Below, one piece after another: positions 48,481 to 61,413 of a DNA stretch of 64,000 nt. The notes beneath the pieces were generated by a model. That model was not told the DNA's origin, did no database searches, and saw only the letters and a list, made by a program, of their open reading frames with translations. Both the position numbers and the translations under genes were made by a program. The number at the start of each line of letters is the position of its first letter. Within the stretch, counting starts at the first letter, position 1. This DNA is from Rostratula benghalensis (Eukaryota; Chordata; Aves; Charadriiformes; Rostratulidae), in contig VXAI01000049.1 in assembly GCA_013399305.1 (NCBI GenBank), positions 209,395 to 273,394 on the forward strand, read 5' to 3'.

Positions 48481-51400
48481 GTAATGTATTTATTTGAATC
48501 TCTCTCATTTTAATGAAACTTTTTTTTTTTTGTCCCTGGACAAGATATGTGAAAATGTACAGATAAATGATGCAACAGTGTCACCTACAGGCAAGCAAAA
48601 CAGCGAAAAACCTTCTCTAACATTGCACCCTATACCCTTCTCAAATCCCTTTCCTCCCTTCCACTCCCCTCCTCCAACCTGCCTCTCAGTCCCTACCAAA
48701 CCTATCTGGATTTGGGGATTATCCATATCTCCAAATATAGAAAGCAGGACAAATACCTAAAATGCTTTCAGGATGGCCAACATAAAAACATCTGATATAT
48801 AACGAACTATGCCTTAAAATAAACAGGCCATACAGCTAGCAGTCAACTGCTCTGGAGCAGATACACTGATTTCCCTACATCTCCTGAGCACTTGTTCAAA
48901 TCCACCTTTACAAGGCAGTCAAAAATAATTCTGAGATGAATTTTTTCAGAACTCAGAAAGCCCAAATGTTGACGTTACTAAATACGAGAAAACGAGAAAA
49001 TGTCTCCTTGCCTAAAAACAACTGCCAAAACCTTGTCTGAACTGGTACAAAAAAAGCCCTTTGGCATGATTTAGAGCTCAATCTAACTCCAGCACAGCCA
49101 CAGGCAGAACTGATGGACCCATTCAGCTTACCCTTGTCAAAGGAGCAGAACACCATCTTAAATAGCTCTTAAAAACTCTCAGAACTCTTCTTTCCAACAG
49201 AATCCTTCCTCCTAGTATTACTGCTTTTACTTTACTACTCCATGGCCTTATCTTAGCTTCTCCCACACACATTTCAAGAGCTGTTTGCTGTTTCTCAGTT
49301 CATCTTCTCGTACCAATATACCTTGTTGTTTCAATCCTTTCTCTCAAGTTTTGATTATATCACTGATGTTACTTGAACACCCTTCTCACCCAAGAGCCCT
49401 CTGTGTTCCACCACCAGCCTAGAGGAGATGATCTCCAGAATACAGGAACATGGAAATAGGAGTACTGTGAATTTCCAGTGAGCTGGGGTCTTGCCTACCT
49501 GTAGAAGTGTTCTCAGGTGGCTACACTACTCAAGGAGGGTTTTCCTCTGCTACCACTATGTATGCTTTAAGCACTGGTTCCATTTGGGGCCACTGTTATC
49601 AACCAAAATAAGACAAAGAATAGGAAAACAATGCATGTTACCTAACGGGTTCTCAAGATCTGTTTATACACATCATCGTAAGCATGATGCCAACTGCCTG
49701 TTTTAGCCATTTCAATCATCAAAGTTTTAGTTTAATAATTCCACAGCAATGATGTATTAAGAATTGAAAATGTAGACAAAATTAATAAGAACAAATAACA
49801 TAGCTGAATTGAAATGTTAAAATGTCCCACAGATCTCATTAGTAGTACAAATAAGCAAGTAAATGTAATTCTGTTCTCCAGTTCATCTCAGTTTCTTTGA
49901 CGGGTTGATAGATACCTAGCCACTCTTTGACCTCTCAGTGTATTGCATTTCCCTCTCATCCAACACTGTGGACACTGGTTACCAATTCCCCGTGGTGCCC
50001 TCACCAGCACCACGACTTTGAGCACAAGAGAACTGTGGAGCAATGCAAGCCTGACACCCTCTTCTTGCCCGCAGTCGGCCACGCCGCTCCTTAGCTCAGC
50101 GCTACCTCCCTGCCGTGGTCTAAGGCCGCCTGCAGCATTGACAGCATCTTGCTCAGTTTCTGCATCCATTTAATTTTTGGCTGCTCAGAAAATGCCAGCA
50201 AGGGTACCAATTAGTGTCAGCTGTAACAGTTGCTTTACGTGATGTACACACCTGCCTGCTAGGGTTGGAGAACCAATGCATTTTACATAGGCCATCACAC
50301 ACGGGGACCCAATGGGAATCATCTTTGGCACTAGCTACCTGAACCATATTTGAACTGCTGACCTGAAAACAAAAGGCTTGGTATTTCATTACCAATCCCT
50401 GGAGCCATCAAGTTCTATATATGTGGAAAAACTTTAATAACATAAGGCTGACAGCATTTGAGACTTAAGTCACAAATTTAGGTAAGCATCTGCTCACTCC
50501 TATGCTCTGTGATGATTTGGCTGGGTACCCCCTTCAGGTTCCCCTCTGGGAAGGTAAGGTATACAGACTATTTAACACAGATCCTCCAAATTAAATTTAT
50601 TTCATTCAGCTTTATGACAGATAAAGCTGTGACAATAACGGTATTAACAACTTTTAACAACACAGCCCTGTTTGGATAAGGCTTCTATTATTTTACAGAA
50701 GAGATAATTCTATCTTTAGATTTGTTTAATTTTAAATTTTCTAGTTTTAGGCAAACTTTCAGTTCATACTAAACTTGAGAGTCCTTTTATGGACATGTTA
50801 CATACCACCACATTAGCACGCTTTGCTGAAGGCAGAGGAGAGCATGGATTGATATTGCAGAAAAAAGAAACCTCAGCAGATACAAGAAAATAAATCTATG
50901 ATAATTTTTCATTTCTCCAGACCAGCCCCACTTTATCCCTAGTTCCTAACAGCAGGTCTTTAGGTAAGGTGGGCAGCTACGGAGCACTGTACAACACCCA
51001 AACCTCCTGGCTTTTCCCCTGCCTCTGGCAGACACCATTCTCTCTTACCAGAATGAAAATGACAGCTGATGCTAATGCTACTTTGTGGTTCAACTGCCTG
51101 ATGATGTGGCTCACACTTTGTCTCCCCAGATTATAAATTTGTCACCTCTGGGATCTATTCAATCTCCAGTATCCTGCAGCCTGTAAACACGATAATCCCC
51201 ATTTCAGCATTCACACCTCCCCGTGGTAGTGAGCAAATTGCTGGAAAAACAACACTTAACTATCTTCCTAGTACTGCGATCATGAAAGCTTATATAAATA
51301 AGGAAATGTCACCCACGAGGACTTTAAAAGCCCGTCCAGACGGAATAAAGTAAAATAAATAAAACCATCACACGCAGTCTGAAAAAGGGCAAAAATTCTT

Positions 51401-54400
51401 TATCACTTCTTGGTATAGAAACTTTAATTGCACTATAAATATGGACTAAATGTCTGCCATTTGTCAGTTTTGGAAGTGTCACAATCATCTTTTGAAAAAC
51501 CCATCTAATGTAGTAATAAGAAAAGTATGAAATCAAAACGGGAAACGTCAAAGAATTTGGATTCTGTTGTTCCTCAGGTATGGGATGATGCATCTCTTGA
51601 TGGTTTTCAGAAGTGAGTAAACAATCCCCACAAAGGGCCTTAATGAAAAAGTCTGACACGTAGAAGCCACACACAGAGCTGAAGTTCTGCGGCTTTTACT
51701 GGGCTGCCCTGTGACACCAGCTGTTTCAAACCTCTGCACCAACCAACATTTTTCACACCATATTTGCTGTGTCTGCAGTGACATCACAAGGTAAGCAGCA
51801 GCATTTTGCTGTGAGCAGCCACAGCTTGTAAACAGAAAGGCTTTTCAAGGGTAATGGGGTCGTGACAGTTTCAAAGGCAATAATAGGGGTGGTTAAACAG
51901 CAGCATTTAATCAAGCGGTGTTTCCATTGTCCCGTAGAGGACTTGTACCTATTGATCCCAAGCTTGGCTGCTTCAAAGGCTCCTCAGTACAAGAAACACA
52001 GGTGAAAGAGGGAGGAGGAAAGCAGGAAGGGTCAGGAGGAGCAAAAGAAAGTCTGGCAATAAGCAACTGGGGAGAAGTCAAAGGTCAGCGCGGGCAGCTG
52101 ATGTCTAAGCACTACTACAGCAGGAGACCTGACAACTTCATTGAAGTCACAGGGTTTTCTCCATTCATTTGAAAGCCACAAGGCTGGTTTTCAGCCTGCC
52201 CCAAAGCATCTTCCTGATTAACAGCCAAGTGTTCAGCACTACCATCAAACTCACCACGTACAGTTACCTTCGGAACAACTGGCTGGGGGTACACACCGGG
52301 TGCTGAACGCTTTGCTCGTCTTCTTTTAAAGGGTGCACACGCTCATACACACAAAACACACAGACCAGAGAACCCACATATAATTTCCAAGCCCCTGAAT
52401 CAAAATGTTTGTCTATGCTTGTTGCTACCTTACTGAGTGTCTGTTCCAGGTGACAGACACACCTACTGTCCAGAGCAGCCACGTGTTAGAAGAAAGCCCA
52501 CCGAGGATCGCGCCGCTGTGCGTGCTGAGATCCTTCTCACTGCAGAAACATGGATGCTGGACTCCTCAACACAAAAAAAACCCTCATCCTAACCTTATGC
52601 AAAACAACCACAACAGCTTTAAACCACCCAAATGTGCAAGTCCCGCTCTGTCACACTGATACCTCTGCAATTTGGCTGTTAAAATTTTGGAACCGGTGTA
52701 GCTCCCGTTTGCAGTAGTTTCTGAAGAGATCACAATATTTCATGTATTTATTGACTTGGCAGGCCTGTGAGAGTGTAAAAAATGTCAGTATTTGTCAACC
52801 ACTCTTTCAACTGGTATTACCCAGTTTCATTAAAGAAACCCAGCATTTAGTGAGTTTCTGAAAAGTACAGAATCTGTGCCAGAAGGAAACAAACTGCTCA
52901 GATTTTCCCCAAGCCCACACTAACTTCTTAACCCATGGACCTTCCTGTTACAGAAGGAGATACGTCTTTCCCACCTTATTCTATTGGAGCTAAAAAGAGT
53001 AAAATCTACTTCAATTACCCTCATATATGCTGCAAAATCCCAAGCTATAAAGAGATAAGGTGTAAGACAAAAAATTAACAACAGAAACAAAACCTAAAAT
53101 ATATAAAAACATTCCTGTTTGTACCTCATTAACCATGCAGGCTATTTTAGGGTTCCACTCCCATATTCATATGACAGAACTGAACAGTGTTATCACAGAG
53201 TAGGAGTCAGTTGTCACACTAGGTATTTATAATCTAAATTCCTATATAAATACCCACATAATAATCCAGATTTCACTGCAGAGAGGTAAGATGCCCCAGG
53301 CACATGGTAAGCATTCACTAGAGCTCAGAAAAAGCCCAATGCCTTCACGTTGTTATGGAAAACCTGTGAGATCTAAGAAAGAGTTCAACAAAGGCAAAAA
53401 CCACCACTGTTTGACTTGAAAGGTATACGATTTGCCACAATTAAAAGATTCTTTCTTGAAGTCATGTGCAAATATGGAGGAATATAACAATTCTAAAAAC
53501 ACACAGCGATCTGATCTACAAAACACTATGGGCTGTAGACTGACCTCATAACACAGATTTTTTTTTTTTTCATTGTGTTATTTCAATGAGCCAAGGTTTT
53601 AAGCTTAAAATATAACCAGTTGCAACTTCTTTGTTGTTTATCTCCTGAACCAGAAGAATTTTGTGTTTAATTTGGTCCAAATTATTTCTTGGATGTTTCC
53701 TCTGCTTTCACTGTGTCAATTTGTCATTACACAATGACTTAAAAAGAAATTAAGACTTCCAAATTTGGCTAAGTTGCACAACCATAATAAATAACTTTTC
53801 CTATCAGATTTTCTACTTCATTTTGTCTTTCTCCAAAACTTTACATCTACCACTACACCTGGCTGAATTTCCCCTAACAGAAATTTCACTAAGGGAAATA
53901 GCAAAGTGGCCATCAGTCTGTGTCATAATAAAACCATTTTGGACTAATGAACTTTTTTGTGTGAAAAAGACCTATTTTAGTCATGGTTTAACCAACCACG
54001 TTAATAATTTCAATGCAGCTGAATATTATCCTTTAAATTAATCTATTGTTGATTTATTGATCACAAATTAGTCTGGTACTAAATGTAACTATAACAAAAA
54101 TACAGCAAGAAACTACTAGCAATTAAGTGCAGTAAGTCATGCAAGCATTAAAGACAATATTATTACAACATGGTACAAGTTCCATGGGGAGATGTAAGAG
54201 ATATCACTTCTATTGAACTACAGTCCAGTTCTCTTGGGCATTTCCTCATCAGGTGAAGTGCAACATTCTAGCTTGAAATTCAAGTACTTACTTTTTTTTT
54301 TTTTTTTGCTAATTTGTTTCTTTACGATATAACAACTTTTCTGGTTCCAGTCAAAAAGCAAAATAAAAAATGTCAATAGCATCATCAACGGGGTAAAAAT

Positions 54401-57400
54401 ATTAAGGCCTTTATTGAAAATGAATCAGGTGCAGATATTGAACTGTATTTTTTCATCCTTTGTCTCACTTTTCAAATGATAATTTCTTCCACAGCCACCA
54501 TTAAATCTTGATCTATTCCAGCTCTCTGTATGGGTCATTGATTCTAGATGTACCATGGTTATTTTTAAATGTTTCCCTTTCGTAGAGAAAAAGAGGGCTG
54601 TCTAGAGCCAGATGGGTAACTTCACACTTCATTTATCAAACCCAATGCATCAGACTCCACCCTCTCTTTCCCACTATTGCTGTTAAATTTCCATATAATT
54701 TGGTAACAATTTTCATTATCATACAGTGACCCTAAAAAGTCTCTACAGGTTTGCATGCTTAGTCCAAAATTCCCAGCTGTTCCCTTTACCCGCTATTTGT
54801 TACAGTAGAATCTCAGGGTTCCCCCTGCTTTATAAGCTGAAGAGTGACCTTCCATGAGCAGAGGTCAAGAAGGGGTCAGTTCAAAGGGCTAGAGCAGCTC
54901 TTTAACAGCTAAAACAACCTGTCCATCAGGCACTATCATGCAGAATAAACAAATCCAGGGCTTTAGAAACTCTGGACCATTTCTGTTAACACTTAGAGGA
55001 CATTCACTGAGTCCTACCTGATGCATTTTGGATCACTGCCACTCGACAGAACAACTCGAGTCCCTAGAAGACCTGCTCAGATACTTAAGATACCAATGAC
55101 ATCTTTGAGTCCAACTTATATGAAAGGGTGAGCTGGGACACCAAGTGCACTACCATGTGTTTGGGACTATGGACCTAAATTAAAGAGTAATTTCAGTTTC
55201 TTAATATGTAGAAACAAGCCTTGAACTTAAATAATGCAAGGACATGCTTTAACCCAGTAGATTTGTATCCAAGCAGTTCACATTCCTTTTCCCGAGAGAG
55301 ACTACATTTCTAAAAGTTGTACCACTTTGTATTAGCAGTTCCCAGCAAGGTTGGTTGTTTTTGGGGTTTTTTAGATGCCAATGACACAAAGAAAATCCAT
55401 GAAAGAACAGAATGCCTACATAACTCCACAAAGACCAAGTGCAGAGGAAAGTTTTTGCCAGCTGCCCTCCCTTCATTGACCTAAATTTCTCAAAGTTGTA
55501 CTGTTCATAATGTGCTCTCTAATGCACAATGTAAGGTAATTAGAGTCATCTGTATTTAACTTCCAGAGGAAAAAAAATTCTATTATCTAATCTAGCTGAT
55601 CCCCTGATAGCCTGTTGAAAGTAAAATACTGTAACCTATTGCCTGCCCTTTGACAAGTGCTAATTATTTCCTGTCCAAGCACATTTTTCTCATGTAATTC
55701 CAAAGTACACAATAGCCTGATCTCTAAAACATGGGCAGCCCTGCTAGTACCACAGCGGACGTTTTATAACTTTCACCACCGTATGCTTGATGGCTACCAC
55801 AGTCAGTGCTTCATTCCAGACATCTAGCTGAAGCTTTGATGCAGCAAAGTGAGGTGTACGGTAACAGCCTGTTTATGCAGATCATATGGATGAGACTCCC
55901 AGATAGGTCACTGGGATGGGAAACATCAAATGGAAAGAAAAAGGATTATGGACATTTAATACTCAAAGGACACTTTCTTTCAGAACTTTCAAGGCACAAA
56001 GCTCTTGAAATTTTCTTTCAGGTGTTTAGCTTTAAGGAGGCCTGCACTTTGTCTGCTCGTGCCTCTCCCCCCCCAGCCCCAGAACGTCAGAGTTTCTGTC
56101 TCAGAGACCAGACTAGGGCTGGTCCAGCCTCCCATTACGGAGTGGGCAGGGGCCAGAAACGCTGCAAGCACTTTATTTAAAAATAGGTCCCAATTGCTGT
56201 GATTCCTGATGATGTTTTATCTTAGGAAATCAGTACTAAACGAAGACTAAAAAGATACCTCACTCCAGAGAACTGTGCAGCCTTTTCCTATCTCTAGGAA
56301 GCTTTCCATTCCAGTTCACAACAGAGACAGATGTATCCCACCGAAAAGCCGTAAGTGATTTCCTCTGTTTCCAGTGCAGCAAAAGGATTTGTGTTATTCA
56401 GTGAGCGTGGTGACAGAAGGCAAAAAACCCACCCAAAATTCCCTTAAATTCCTCAAAAAGGAAGAAACAAGAAACTATATTGTAGGCAACAAACTGTAGA
56501 CCCACTTTACTAAGCTCTTTTCCACTCCGAGATCTTTCCTGAGCAGTGTACAAATAAACACTCCATACTCCTAAGAATGCACAACTATAAAACACATCCT
56601 CTAACTGGCATAATAGTTGCTACTGTGTAATCATGCCTAATTTTTATCTAAAGCTTCGAAAACGTTTCAAGTCCTCTCCACTCAATGTAATTATCATGAA
56701 CAGCAAAGATGCTCAGGTGTCTACAACCAACTTTCTCAGGTCTATCTCCGAGACTTCACAGGAACTTTCTAAAATTATACATGAACAAGGACAGGAGAAC
56801 TCCCTTAACTGGAACATTTAATATGGGAGGAAAAAAATCATGACAATTAAGTGCCAATTTTGATTAACAAAGTCTCATTGAAAAAACACTTTTCACTAAA
56901 ATCCACGTTTACTTGTAAGCATGGGACATCTCCTGGTTTTAAAGGAAAACTGTCCATTTGGTAGAAAAATTCCACAGATTGTTAAATATTTTATGTAAAT
57001 ATCATAAAGAAAAAACCCAAGAGATTATTAAATAAGTATAAATCTGCAGCTTTTATGTGAAAAAAGGGGACAAACTCATTTAGCAGCTAAAGAGAAGGAT
57101 GTGGATGTGTGGTAGTATATGGTGGAAGTTCTCTTTCTTCACAGTCACACGTTTCTGAAAGAACTCGAAGCACGATGTAGCTGTAGTTCTGAAATGCATC
57201 CATGTGACATCCCTGTACATTTTACTTACAAGCTTTTTCACACAAAAGCATAAAAAAACTTTTTAAAACTGTTACCAACATCACCTGATGTATTACCCTG
57301 GCAATGAGATGAAATTAAGAACTCAGGTAGAACAAAACAGTCACACCATATGAACTCTAGCAATGTGTACGTTTGTCCCCATCTCACCCAGCACAACCCA

Positions 57401-57825
57401 GCCAACACCAGCAGGGCACCAGGAGAACAGGCAAGGAGCATCCAGAACGCAGACAAGAAGGGTATCTATCCACTAGCACGGTGTTCCAGCAGGGAATAGT
57501 GCTGACTGTTGGCAGTGGAAGGAAAACATTAGGGCACTTCAGCTGATACCAATCCTCCAAAACGTACTCTGCCAAGCAAGCTGTTATCAATAGATTGTCC
57601 TACAGAAGCACAATGAGGGAACACTCTGCCCCTCAAAGGAAATCAGGAGCAGAAACATTGGCTATTCCATTCAAGCAAAAATACTATTAGGACAGTAAAA
57701 ATTTTGAATTTTGTTTTGTTTGGTTTAAAATGTCAAATTGCACCCCCCAAGTGAATTTGTAGGAGTACATTTGATATACTTATTTCCAATTTTACTATCT
57801 TATAAATTTTCCTCAAATTTCTCAC
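48481..57825. other. Gene-free stretch downstream of the exon (intron or 3' flank)
   Basis: No second exon of the minus-strand gene could be supported. About 49930-50170 is a GC-rich island with several CpGs and a 93-codon minus frame, discussed separately. A 46-nt minus segment near 55020-55095 has a TTCTAG acceptor and a GTAGGA donor, but does not continue the exon frame (it meets a stop). Remaining sequence is unique and AT-rich with T homopolymers at about 53560 and 54293-54307. Confidence 0.45.
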
Positions 57826-57950
57826 CTTTCTGTCCATTCCTTACGCAGCCTTTGTCGCTCAGTAAGAACTAGCAAGAAGCAGTTGATGGTTTCATTCCTT
57901 TGTTCCTCGATTTGTTCCTTTTTTCTAACTTCAGAGAGTACCAGTCTTGT
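57826..57950 (-). CDS. Internal coding exon of an unidentified minus-strand gene
   Basis: On the minus strand a tract rich in T and C (GTGTTTTTTTTCCCTTTAAG) is followed at 57950 by a 125-nt segment that is open in only one of three frames. It ends at 57826 with GAAAG followed by the donor GTGAGA. The open frame starts at a codon boundary and leaves two bases (AG) for the next exon. It encodes TRLVLSEVRKKEQIEEQRNE, then TINCFLLVLTERQRLRKEWT, then E: a charged stretch with heptad-like spacing that suggests a coiled coil around a short hydrophobic patch (CFLLVL). There is no start or stop codon, so it is an internal exon of a larger protein. I do not recognise the family. Splice sites, single open frame and balanced composition together make a processed pseudogene unlikely. 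The next exon was not found in the window. Confidence 0.8.
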
Positions 57951-57975
57951 CTTAAAGGGAAAAAAAACACATAAA

Positions 57976-60900
57976 AATTAGAATCTAGAAATAGGAAACA
58001 ATGTGTAAAATTAATAAAAAGCCCATAAGCAAATAAGGACAGTAAATCAATAGCTTTTTTTATTACAGTTCCACTGCTGACAAATCAATACAGTAAATGA
58101 TGGTTAGAAATGGCCACCATATATTTGGTATTTAATCAATGTACATGGCACATAAGGTAAACCTTAAAATCTCATTGTTTTAAGTAACACAACCAGACAT
58201 TGTGCATTCTAGCTCTTATTTTCTTGAGACATAACTCTTATCTAAATATTTTCTTATATCAAATCCTAACAGGAATGTTTCCCTCCACACAGCATTTGTT
58301 TGGGGGGGTGTCCATTTCCCCCCTCCCCTTTGATCCTTGGTGAAGCTAAACCAGAAGATACCTCTTTGTATTGTATTTCCCAACAGGAATTTCTGGTGAT
58401 GGCTTCACATCCAGTTTATCGTGAAATATTTCAAGTAAACAGGCAGTAAATTGTGGAATTCATGGAAAAATTAAAATTGCTATAATACACACACACAAAT
58501 AAACAAAATGGATTTAAGTCATTATGGAGTAGGATCCCACTTAGTCCCTGCAGACCAAGTTACTGCCCTTCCCAAGTGTTGCAATGACAGTTAACGTTGA
58601 TGCAACTGAACTGCAGATGATCTTGTTGTCCTTCATCCACCCAGCAAGCTAACTCCAGCTCCCCCACAATATCTGCACCTTCAACTGCCAACTCACCCAC
58701 CCATTTTCTCCTCCTCTTCCCCCTGAAACGGCACGTGCTGATGCTCACACTACTAACTCCTATGTCCACCAGCACACGTGTGCTTGTTGTGCAACCACAA
58801 CAGAGATCTAGAGGTGATGCTGCAGTTTGTTCCTTGCCTTCCTTGCCTAAACCAGCCACTGATAATTATTTCTGCTGTTCTATCCTTCAGCCACCTGGTT
58901 CTGCAAAGGTATCACAGCATCTAAGTGCTTTTGGGAAGGATGACTGAACAGACAGAATGCATGCACAAAGCTTGTTATTTTTAACAGAAAAGAAGGCAAA
59001 AAATATGTTTCTAATCTGAGCAGTTATGGAATTGAGTTCAAAAACACAATTAAAATGCCATCAAGAGCTGCAACTGCTGCTCCCAGGTCTTATAGGAACA
59101 ACATGACAAGAAGAGATGGCATGTTGCCTCCTCCTCAACATCACCCTTGTTACATTCTGCCCTCCCCAAATGTACACCCACTAAAATTCCTCGCCACAGG
59201 GTTCACAGACAGAAATTAAGTTTATTGCACCAACATCAGATGACAAAGAGCAAAAAGCCTCTTCCTCCCCATCTCCCAGCCCTATCAGCTGGCCTACCAA
59301 AAAGGCATTACCCTACCATATTGGAATTACACATCAAAAAGAACATTTTCTTGTAAAAAGCCAAAAAGTTCAAAACTCTGTCTACACAGATCACATTCTT
59401 GACCCTGCTTTGACATTGCAAAGCAAACAAAAAAGCCAGAGAGTATTTTCAGATAAGGACTCCCTGACATGGGCTTCCCTTGCGCTGACCTACAGCATCT
59501 TTTCCACAAGCTCCAGTTTCTGCCAACCACAACAACCCTGATCCTGCCACAGGGTTTGATAGAGGACTTCAGTGTGGGAGAACATCCACAGGAGATGAAG
59601 ATTCTTCCACTGATGTAAATGAATACTCCCTGTTATACAGAATAAGTACACCTAATAAGGCTTTAGCTTTTAGATTTCCCACGTGCAAGACTTGACATGG
59701 CACAGTACTGCAGGGAGATCAGACTGTAGCCATACAGCTACGTCACAGCACACCAACATTTCCCTTGCAGAATCCCTGGATGGCCTTATTAATCTCAGTG
59801 GAATTATGGAAATCCACTGGTGACAGCATAGAATTCTACTTCTCTCCAAGACCACGGAGAAGCCCCAAGTTAAACGATGTGCCTCATCCCTGTGCCTCAT
59901 CAAGCTGAAAGTAGAGCTATTTGCATACAACCAACATCAAGACCCCATAAATAAGTGATTCCCAAAGTGCAAAGCATGGAGAACTGCTAAATCCCAAAAA
60001 ATTTTCAGTTAAAATCTGACAAATGACACGATTAGAGTATTATCAGTCAGAGAACATGGGTGACCCAAGTATTGACAATGAGATAATGCTTTTGTATGAA
60101 TTTTGAAGCCCTGGCCTAATTGCAATTTTGGTACCAAGTGCCAGTACCTGAAGTCACCTCCGTCTACAGGAACTTCCTGATTCTGGAAATTGAACATCAC
60201 TTAATTTTTGGTGGGAGAACAATTATATTGCTCCAGCCTCACGTTAACACCTTGCGTTTATGTGGCAAGGTGCACCCTTGGAGTCAAACTCAGTTTGACA
60301 CCAGCATCATAAACGCTTCTTTCCTGAGCCCCGTGAGTACGGCTGCAGGCACCTGGAGGGTGAAATAGTGCCATTTACCAACGTACAACAACAACATGAA
60401 GCATATTAACTGATTTACTTGTTTTCTGAGGGTGCTGAGGGCAGTCAGGTTACCCAGAACATGTGCACAGGGCTTGATATGTAGCTTTTTAGAGAGGTAT
60501 TTCTTAATAACTTGCTATTCTTATCAGCTCAATAAAAATCCCCAATTGTAACAAATAAAGCGGCATTCTGGGTAAAATAATATTATGAACCACGTTCCTT
60601 TGGACGTTTTCTTTTGCATGTAACTTGTTTTGGGAATTATTTTTAACAAGGGGATTCAATATGTACCTTGACTGATAAAGGTCAAGGGTTCAAGAAACTC
60701 GGTCAAAGATGTTATCAGCTGGGAAAGCCATTTCCTCACATCAACACTGATAAAAATCCATCAGAAACCCAGCCGATACCACCCCTGCTCTAAAGGGCAG
60801 GAATGCCATTCTTTTGAACATCACTATAGCTGCACATCCTATCAAAGAAAATCTGACCTTGTGTCTCAATTCTTTTAATGTTCTTTAATGACAGATAATT

Positions 60901-61378
60901 GTCTGTGGAGGCCCCCTTTGCCCAACGCTGAGTGAAGCCTTCAGAGCTCTGAACCAGGCTCAGGGCGGCCTCGCTGCTGCTCAGCGCACTTGGGACCGCA
61001 GGACAGTAGAATAAACAAACAAGGGTACCAGCCCTACAGCCTGCCTTATCTCATCCTTGTGTTCACAGAGATTCTTGAGGCTGGTAATGTTTACAAACTG
61101 TTGAAACTTTCTTTCTTCTGCTTCCTGAGCTGGCAAAAACATATCCTGGACAACCTAAGCAAGGAGATTACGCAAATTGCTTATCACTCAAGGGAAGGAA
61201 CTTCTTGTCTCGTTGGCCAACACATCTTCTTAGTAAGAGGTAATATTTTCAGCAAATCTTCCCCAATTCTCCTCACAAACCTAGTCATGTATTTAGGGCA
61301 TCGCCTTTTAAATCCCAAATAGCATAATCTTTAAGGCAAACACACCTCCCCAAAAAAATCCCAAAGCTTTCTACTCAC
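57976..61378. other. Probable intron upstream of the exon
   Basis: Between the supported exon and the 61.4-kb candidate microexon. Frames at 58560-58859 (minus) and 59147-59356 (plus) are Pro/Ser- or Cys-rich without motif. 59690-59945 contains old-repeat-like wording but nothing classifiable. (AC)6 lies at about 58485-58496. Confidence 0.45.
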
Positions 61379-61413
61379 ATATATATCCACGGAGCAGTTC
61401 CCACTCCAGCCTT
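61379..61413 (-). CDS. Candidate 35-nt microexon
   Basis: On the minus strand, CTAAATACTCTCTCTAACAC followed by AG precedes 35 nt that end at ...GATATATAT before the donor GTGAGTAG, a full consensus intron start. Read so that two bases complete the previous codon, it encodes GWSGNCSVDIY and ends exactly at a codon boundary. That is the phase needed by the exon at 57826-57950, giving ...CSVDIY joined to TRLVLSEV. The phase match has a one-in-three chance of being accidental, and segments with paired splice sites this short do occur randomly. An exon before it would have to end with one base; none was found (the 20-32 nt segment at about 61752-61783 with a perfect CAG/GTAAGC donor meets a stop or needs a poor acceptor). 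Confidence 0.3.

Noticed and set aside
51324..51674. 116-codon minus-strand frame
   Set aside because: No recognisable family and no acceptor/donor pair bounding it; length is within chance for AT-rich DNA of this size.
55806..56180. 124-codon plus-strand frame
   Set aside because: No motif or family recognised; composition changes mid-frame over a C-rich run; considered chance.
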